Origin: Hymenopus coronatus
Taxonomy: Eukaryota; Arthropoda; Insecta; Mantodea; Hymenopodidae
NCBI GenBank assembly: GCA_030762935.1
Contig: CM060883.1
Span: 99,386,501-99,450,500, forward strand
DNA: 64,000 bases
Direction of reading: 5' to 3'
Position numbers and translations under genes: made by a program. The notes beneath the pieces are model-generated. The model was not told where the DNA came from. It did not search any database and was given only the letters and a program-made list of their open reading frames with translations. How positions within the stretch are numbered: position 1 is the stretch's first letter; each line of letters begins with the position of its first letter. This document shows, one piece after another, positions 57,791 to 64,000 of this stretch.

Positions 57791-60700
57791 GCCATTCAAC
57801 TACTAGACTCTAACAATAGCCATTCAAATACTAGACTCTCATACCAGACATACCACAATTAGACTCTATTAATAACCATTCAACTACTTGACTCTAATAA
57901 TAGCCATTCAACTACTAGATTTTCATACTAGACATTCCACTACTAGACTCTAATAATAACCATTCAACTACTAGACTCTAATTATAGCCATTCCACTATT
58001 AGACTCTAATAATAGCCATTCAACTACTAGACTCTAATAATAGCCATTCAATTTCTAGGATCTGATTCTAGGCATACCACTACTAGACTCTAATAATAGC
58101 CATTCAACTACTACACTCTAATAATAGCCATTCAAGTACTAGACTGTAATAATAGCCATTGAACTACTAGACTCTAATAATAGCCATTCAACTACTAGAC
58201 TCTAATAATAGGCTTTCAGCTACTAGGCTCTAATAATAGCCATTCAACTACTAGACCCTAATAATAGCCATTCTAGTACTAGACTCTCATACTTGACATA
58301 CCACTACTAGACTCTAATAATAGCCATTCAACTACTAGACTCTCATACTAGACATACCAATACTAGACTCTAATAATAGCCATTCAACTACTAGACTCTA
58401 ATGATAGCCATTCAACTACTAGACCCTAATAATAGCCATTCAACTACTAGACTCTAATAATAGCCATTCAACTACTAGCCTCTAGTAATAGCCATTCAAT
58501 TACTAGACTCTAATAATAGCTATTCAACTACTAGACTATAATAATAGCCATTCTATTAGTAGTCTCTAATGCTAGCCATTCCACTACTGGACTCAAATAA
58601 TAGCCATTCCACTATTGGACTCAAATAATAGCCATTCCACTACTACACTCTAATGCTAGCCGTACCACTACTGGACTCTAGTGCTAGCCATTCAACCACC
58701 AGACTCTAATAATAGCCATTCAACTACTAGACTCTAATAATAGCCATTCAACTACTAGAGTCTAATTCTAGCCATACCACTACTGGACTCTAATGGTAGC
58801 CATTCAACTACTAGACTCTAATAATAGCCATTCAACTACAAGACTCTAATGCTAGCCATTCAACTGCTATACTCTAATGCTAGCCATTCAACTACTAGAC
58901 TCTAATGCTAGCCATTCAACTACTAGACTCTTATGCTAGCCATTCAACTAATAGACTCTAATAATAGCCATTCAACTACTAGACTCTCATACTAGACATA
59001 CCACTACTAGACTCTAATAATAGCCATTCAACTACTAGACTCTCATACTAGCCATACCACTACTAGACGCTAATAATAGCAATTCAACTACTAGTCTCTA
59101 ATAATAGCCATTCAACTACTAGACTCTAATAATAGCCATTCAAATACTAGACTCTCATACTAGATATTCAACTTCTACACTCTAATAATAGCCATTCAAC
59201 TACTAGACTCTAATAATAGCCGTTCAACTTCTAGACTCTAATGCTAGCCATTCAACTACTAGACTCTAATAATAGCCATTCCACTACTAGACTCTCATAC
59301 TAGCCATTCAACTACTACACTCTATTAATAGCCATTCAACTACTACACTCTAATAATAGCCATTCAACTACTAGACTCTAATACTAGCCATTCAACTACT
59401 GGACACTAACAATAGCCATTCAACTACTAGACTCTAATGCTAGCCATTCAACTAATAGACTCTAATAATAGCCATTCAACTACTAGACGCTAATAATAGC
59501 CATTCAAGTACTAGACCCTAATAATAGCCATTCAACTACTATACTCTAATAATAGCCATTCAACTACTAGACTGTAATGCTAGCCTTTCAACTACTAGAC
59601 TCTAATAATAGCCATTCAACTAATAGACTCTAATGCTAGCCATTCAACCCCTAGACTCTAATAAAAGCCATTCAACTACTACACTCTAATAAGAGCCATT
59701 CAACTACTAGACTCTAATAATAGACATTCAACTACTAGACTCTAATGCTAGCTATTCAACTACTAGACCCTAATAATAGCCATTCAACTACTAGACTCTA
59801 ATAATAGCCATTCAACCACTAGACTGTAATGCTAGCCTTTCAACTACTAGACTCTAATAATAGCCATTCAACTACTAGACTCTAAAAATAGCCATTCAAC
59901 TACTACACTCTAATAATAGCCATTCAAATAATAGACTCTAATGCTAGCCATTCAACCCCTAGACTCTAATAAAAGCCATTCAACTACTACACTCTAATAA
60001 GAGCCATTCAACTACTAGACTCTAATAATAGCCATTCAACTACTAGACACTAATGCTAGCCATTCAACTACTAGACTATAATAATAGCCATTCAACTTCT
60101 AGACTCTCATACTAGCCATACCACTTACTATACTCTAATAATTGCCATTCAACTACTAGACTCTAATGCTAGCCATTCAACTACTAGACTCTAATAATAG
60201 CCATTCAACTACTAGACTCTAATAACAGCCATTCAACTACTAGCCTCTCATACTAGCCATTCAACAACTACACTCTAATAATAGTCATTCAACTACTAGA
60301 CTCTAATAATAGCCATTCAACTACGAGACTCTAATGCTAGCCATTCAACTACTAGACTCTAATAATAGCCATTCAACTCCTAGACTCTAATAATAGCCAT
60401 TCAACTACTAGCCTCTAATAATAGCCATTCAAGTACTGGACTCTAATAATAGCCATTCAAGTACTAGACTAATAATAGCCATTCAACTACTAGACTCTAA
60501 TAATAGCCATTCTAGTAGTAGTATCTCATACTAGACATACCATTACTAGGCTCTAATAATAGCCATTCAACTACTAGACTCTCATACTAGACATACCAAT
60601 ACTAGACTCTAATAATAACCATTCAACTATTAGACTCTCATACTAGACATACCATTATTAGACTCTAATAATAATCATTCAACTACTAGACTCAAATAAT

Positions 60701-63700
60701 ACCCATTCAACTACTAGACTCTCATACTAGACATACCACTACTACACTCTAATAATAGCAATTCAACTACTAGACTCTCATACTAGCCATACCACTACAA
60801 GACTCTCATAATAGCCATACAACTAGTAGACTCTAAAATTAGCCATTCAACTACTAGAATCTAATAATAGCCTATCAACTACTAGACTCTAATAATAGCC
60901 ATTCAACTACTAGACTCTATTAATAGCCATTCAACTACTAGACTCTAATAATAGACTTTCAACTACTAGACTCTAATAATAGCCATTCAACTTCTAGACT
61001 CTAATAATAAACATTCAACTACTAGACTCTAATAATAGCCATTCAACTACTAGACTCTAAAAAAAGCCATTCAACTACTTGACTAATAATAGCCATTCAA
61101 CTACTAGACTCTCATACTAGACATACCACAATTAGACTATATTAATAACCATTCAACTACTTGACTCTAATAATAGCCATTCAAATACTAGATTTTCATA
61201 CTAGACATTCCAATACTAGACTCTAATAATAACCATTCAACTACTAGACTCTAATTATAGCCATTCCTTTATTAGACTCTAATAATAGCCATTCAACTAC
61301 TAGACTCTAATAATAGCCATTCAACTACTAGACTCTGATACTAGCCATACCACTATTAGACTCTAATAATAGCCATTCAACTACTAGACTCTAATAAAAG
61401 CCATTCAACTACTAGACTCTAATAATAGCCATTCAACTACTAGACTTTCATACCAGACATTCCATTAATAGACTCTAATAATAACCATTCTACTACTAGA
61501 CTCTAATTATAGCCATTTCACTAATAGACTCTAATAATAGCCATTCAACTACTAGACTCTAATAATAACCATTCAACTACTAGACTCTGATGCTAGCCAT
61601 ACCACTACTAGACTCTAATAATAGCCATTCAACTACTACACTCTAATAATAGCCATTCAGCTACTAGGCTGTAATAATAGCCATTGAACTACTAGACTCT
61701 AATAATTGTCATTCAACTACTAGACTCTAATAATAGGCTTTCAGCTACTATGCTCTAATAATAGCCATTCAATTTCTAGACTCTAATAATAAACATTCAA
61801 CTACTAGACTCTAATAATAGCAATTCCAGTACTAGACTCTCATACTAGACATACCTCTACTAGGCTCTAATAATAGCCATTCAACTACTAGACTCTCATA
61901 CTAGACATACCACTTCCAGACTCTAATAATAGCCATTCAACTACTAGACTCTAATTATAGCCATTCCACTATTAGACTATAATAATAGCCATTCAACTAC
62001 TAGCCTCTAATAATAGCCATTCAACTACTAGACTCTGATACTAGCCATACCACTACTAGACTCTAATAATAGCCATTCAACTACTAGACTCTAATAATAG
62101 CCAATCAACTACTAGACTGTAATAATAGGCATTCAACTACTAGACTCTAATAATAGCCATACAACTACTATTCTCTAATAATAGGCTTTCAGCTACTAGG
62201 CTCTTGTAATAGCCATTCAACTTCAAGACTCTAAAAATAAACATTCAAATACTAGACTCTTATTATAGCAATTCCAGTACTAGACTCTTATACTAGACAT
62301 ACCACTACTAGACTCTAGTAATAGCCATTCACCTACTAGACTCTAATAATAGCCATTCAACTAATAGACTCTCACACTAGACATACCACAATTAGACTCT
62401 ATTAATAGCCATTAAACTACTAGACTCTAATAATAGCCATTCAACTACTAGACTCTCATATTAGACATACCACTACTAGACGCTAATAATAGCCATTCAA
62501 CTACTAGACTCTCATACTAGCCATACCTGTACTAGACTCTAATAATAGCCGTTCAACTATTAGTCTCTAATAATAGCCATTCAACTACTAGATTCTCATT
62601 TTAGGCATACCACTACTAGGCTCTAATAATAGCCAATCAACTACTAGACTCTCATACTAGACATACCACAACTAGACTCTAATAATAGCCATTCAACTAC
62701 TAGATACTCATACTAGCCATACCACTACTAGACTCTAATAATAGCCATTCAACTACTAGATTCTAATAATAGCCATTCAACTACTAGACACTAATGGTAG
62801 CCATTCAACTACTAGATTCTAATACTAGCCATACCACTACTAGACTCTAATATTAGCCATACCACTATTAGACTCTAATAATAGCCAATCAATTACTACA
62901 CTCTAATGCTAGCCATTCAACTACAAGACTCTCATACTAGCCATACCACTACTAGACTTTCATAATATACATTCAGCTACTAGACTCTAATAATAGCCAT
63001 TAAACTACTAGACTCTCATACTAGACATACCAATACTAGACTCTAATAATAACCATTCAACTATTAGACTCTCATACTAGACATATCACTAATAGACTCT
63101 CATAATAGCCATACAACTACTAGACTCTAAAATTAGCCATTCAACTACTAGACTCTAATAATAGCCTATCAACTACTAGACTCTAATAATAACCATTCAA
63201 CTACTAGACTCTCATAATAGCCATTCATCTACTAGACTCTAATAATAGACATTCAACTACTAGACTCTAATAATAGCCATTCAACTTCTAGACTCTAATA
63301 ATAAATATTCAACTACTAGACTCTAATAATAGCCATTCAACTACTAGACTCTAATAAAAGCCATTCAACTACTTGACTATTAATAGCCATTCAACTACTA
63401 GACTCTCATACTAGACATACCACAATTAGACTCTACTAATAACCATTCAACTACTTGACTCTAATAATAGCCATTCAACTACTAGATTTTCATACTAGAC
63501 ATTCCATTACTAGACTCTAATAATAACCATTCAACTACTAGACTTTAATTATAGCCATTCCACTATTAGACTCTAATAATAGCCATTCAACTACTAGACT
63601 CTAATAATAGCCATTCAACCACTAGGCTCTAATTATAGGCTTTCAGCTACTAGGCTCTAATAATAGCCATTCAACTTCTAGACACTAATAATAAACATTC

Positions 63701-64000
63701 AACTACTAGATTGTAATAATAGCCATTGAACTACTAGACTCTAATAATTGCCATCCAACTACTAGACTCTAATAATAGGCTTTCAGCTACTAGGCTCTAA
63801 TAATAGCCATTCAACTACTAGACTCTAATAATAGCCATTCTAGTACTAGACTCTCATACTACACATACCACTACTAGACTCTATTAATAGCCATTCAACT
63901 ACTAGACTCTCATACTAGACATATCAATACTAGACTCTAATAATAACCATTCAACTATTAGACCCTAATAATAGCCATTCCAGTACTAGACTCTCATACT
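57790..64000 (+). repeat. Region IV, part e: A/B monomers resembling region I
   Basis: C-type monomers become rare after about 58,960 and region I's vocabulary returns: ATTATAGCC with ATTCCACTATTAG (near 57,978 and 63,545), GGCTTTCAGCTACTAGGC (58,21x, 63,62x, 63,78x), AAAATTAGCC (60,83x, 63,13x), ACTTGACTAATAATAG (61,07x) and the 29-bp TTACTA monomer (60,12x). The right member of the 1.5-kb duplicate lies at about 61,440-62,990. The last 600 bp follows the same monomer order as about 2,920-3,530. The array continues past the window end. Confidence 0.78.
61440..62990 (+). repeat. 1.5-kb duplicate, right member
   Basis: This is the partner of 55,290-56,790. It carries two additional monomers near 61,640-61,700 (a TACACTC monomer, then CAGCTACTAGGCTG and CATTGAAC), which explain the rise in offset from 6,151 to 6,207 bp. 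Private differences include TTCATTTTAGGC near 62,597 and CTAATATTAGCC near 62,850. Confidence 0.8.

Larger units (their letters stand above)
1..64000 (+). repeat. 28-bp satellite DNA array filling the window
   Basis: The entire window is a head-to-tail array of a 28-bp monomer, about 2,280 copies. The A-type consensus reads ACTCTAATAATAG (13 bases) followed by CCATTCAACTACTAG (15 bases). It is about 32% GC with seven C and only two G, so the + strand is strongly C-rich throughout. I saw no monomer in reverse orientation and no stretch unlike the monomer. The array starts and ends mid-repeat, so its true length is greater. Since 28 is not a multiple of three, each stop triplet in a monomer falls into every frame within 84 bp. 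TAA and TAG on the + strand, and TAG and TGA on the - strand, therefore block any sizeable ORF. This is typical of eukaryotic heterochromatic satellite DNA. I do not recognise the family, and the host species cannot be inferred. Confidence 0.97.

Noticed and set aside
1..64000. Possible CRISPR array, because 28 bp is a common CRISPR repeat length
   Set aside because: There are no spacers: monomers abut directly and the whole 28 bp is conserved. There are no cas genes, and the array is far too long.
1..64000. Protein-coding ORFs on either strand
   Set aside because: Each monomer contains TAA and TAG on the + strand and TAG or TGA on the - strand, and the 28-bp period rotates the frame every monomer. 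Open stretches are therefore broken within roughly 84 bp. Short residual ORFs are chance products of lost stops.
1..64000. Bacterial or phage origin
   Set aside because: The window has no genes at all, and CTAG, which is scarce in many bacterial genomes, occurs at least once in most monomers. A 64-kb pure satellite fits a eukaryotic nucleus.
1..64000. Telomeric repeat or CENP-B box
   Set aside because: No TTAGGG-like short repeats occur. No monomer variant resembles the CpG-containing CENP-B box (core TTCG followed by CGGG).
1..64000. TATA-like promoters in the TAATAATAG tracts
   Set aside because: The motif recurs in most monomers as part of the repeat. Nothing marks any copy as a functional promoter.

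Overview
The whole 64 kb window is one uninterrupted tandem-repeat (satellite) array. The monomer is 28 bp, so about 2,280 monomers fit, and the array runs off both ends of the window. In the commonest (A-type) monomer the first 13 bases read ACTCTAATAATAG and the next 15 read CCATTCAACTACTAG. I found no protein-coding gene, RNA gene, transposon, CRISPR array or unique DNA anywhere. Every monomer I read lies in the same orientation. Such an array points to eukaryotic nuclear heterochromatin (centromeric, pericentromeric, or a sex- or B-chromosome block). The species cannot be told from the sequence and I do not recognise the satellite family.

Three monomer types recur. A-type is AT-rich and lacks CpG. 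B-type (ACTCTCATACTAG then ACATACCACTACTAG) differs from A at five positions. C-type (ACTCTAATGCTAG then CCGTACCACTACTGG) differs from A at six positions and carries a CpG. A and B are interspersed throughout, in places as a strict 56-bp B-A dimer. C is concentrated in six clusters of about 0.75-0.95 kb whose internal order is conserved.

The monomers are organised into nested higher-order repeats (HORs), which I worked out from rare variant words and the distances between them. (1) Positions 1 to about 9,090 are mainly A/B monomers with a roughly 1.34/1.67-kb HOR, a second-order duplication offset by about 5.16/4.77 kb, and small tandem duplications of 281, 168 and 140 bp. (2) About 9,090-23,262 holds three head-to-tail copies of a 4,724-bp HOR; marker words repeat at exactly 4,724 bp and the copies differ only by occasional base changes. 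(3) About 23,262-40,450 holds 1,595/1,623-bp units, grouped and separated by a spacer segment, with a super-period of about 6.18-6.99 kb. (4) About 40,450-64,000 is a more diverged mosaic of the same parts, with three C-clusters and long duplications at offsets of about 4.4, 5.7, 6.2-6.6 and 7.2 kb. Its last 6 kb resembles the first 9 kb of the window.

Most length differences between homologous copies are whole numbers of monomers (28, 84, 140, 168, 420, 672 and about 392, 756 and 952 bp). That is what unequal exchange in 28-bp register would leave. The most notable contents are therefore the array architecture and its record of expansion and contraction, not an encoded system. Coordinates of HOR boundaries are good to about one monomer (±28 bp) unless stated.
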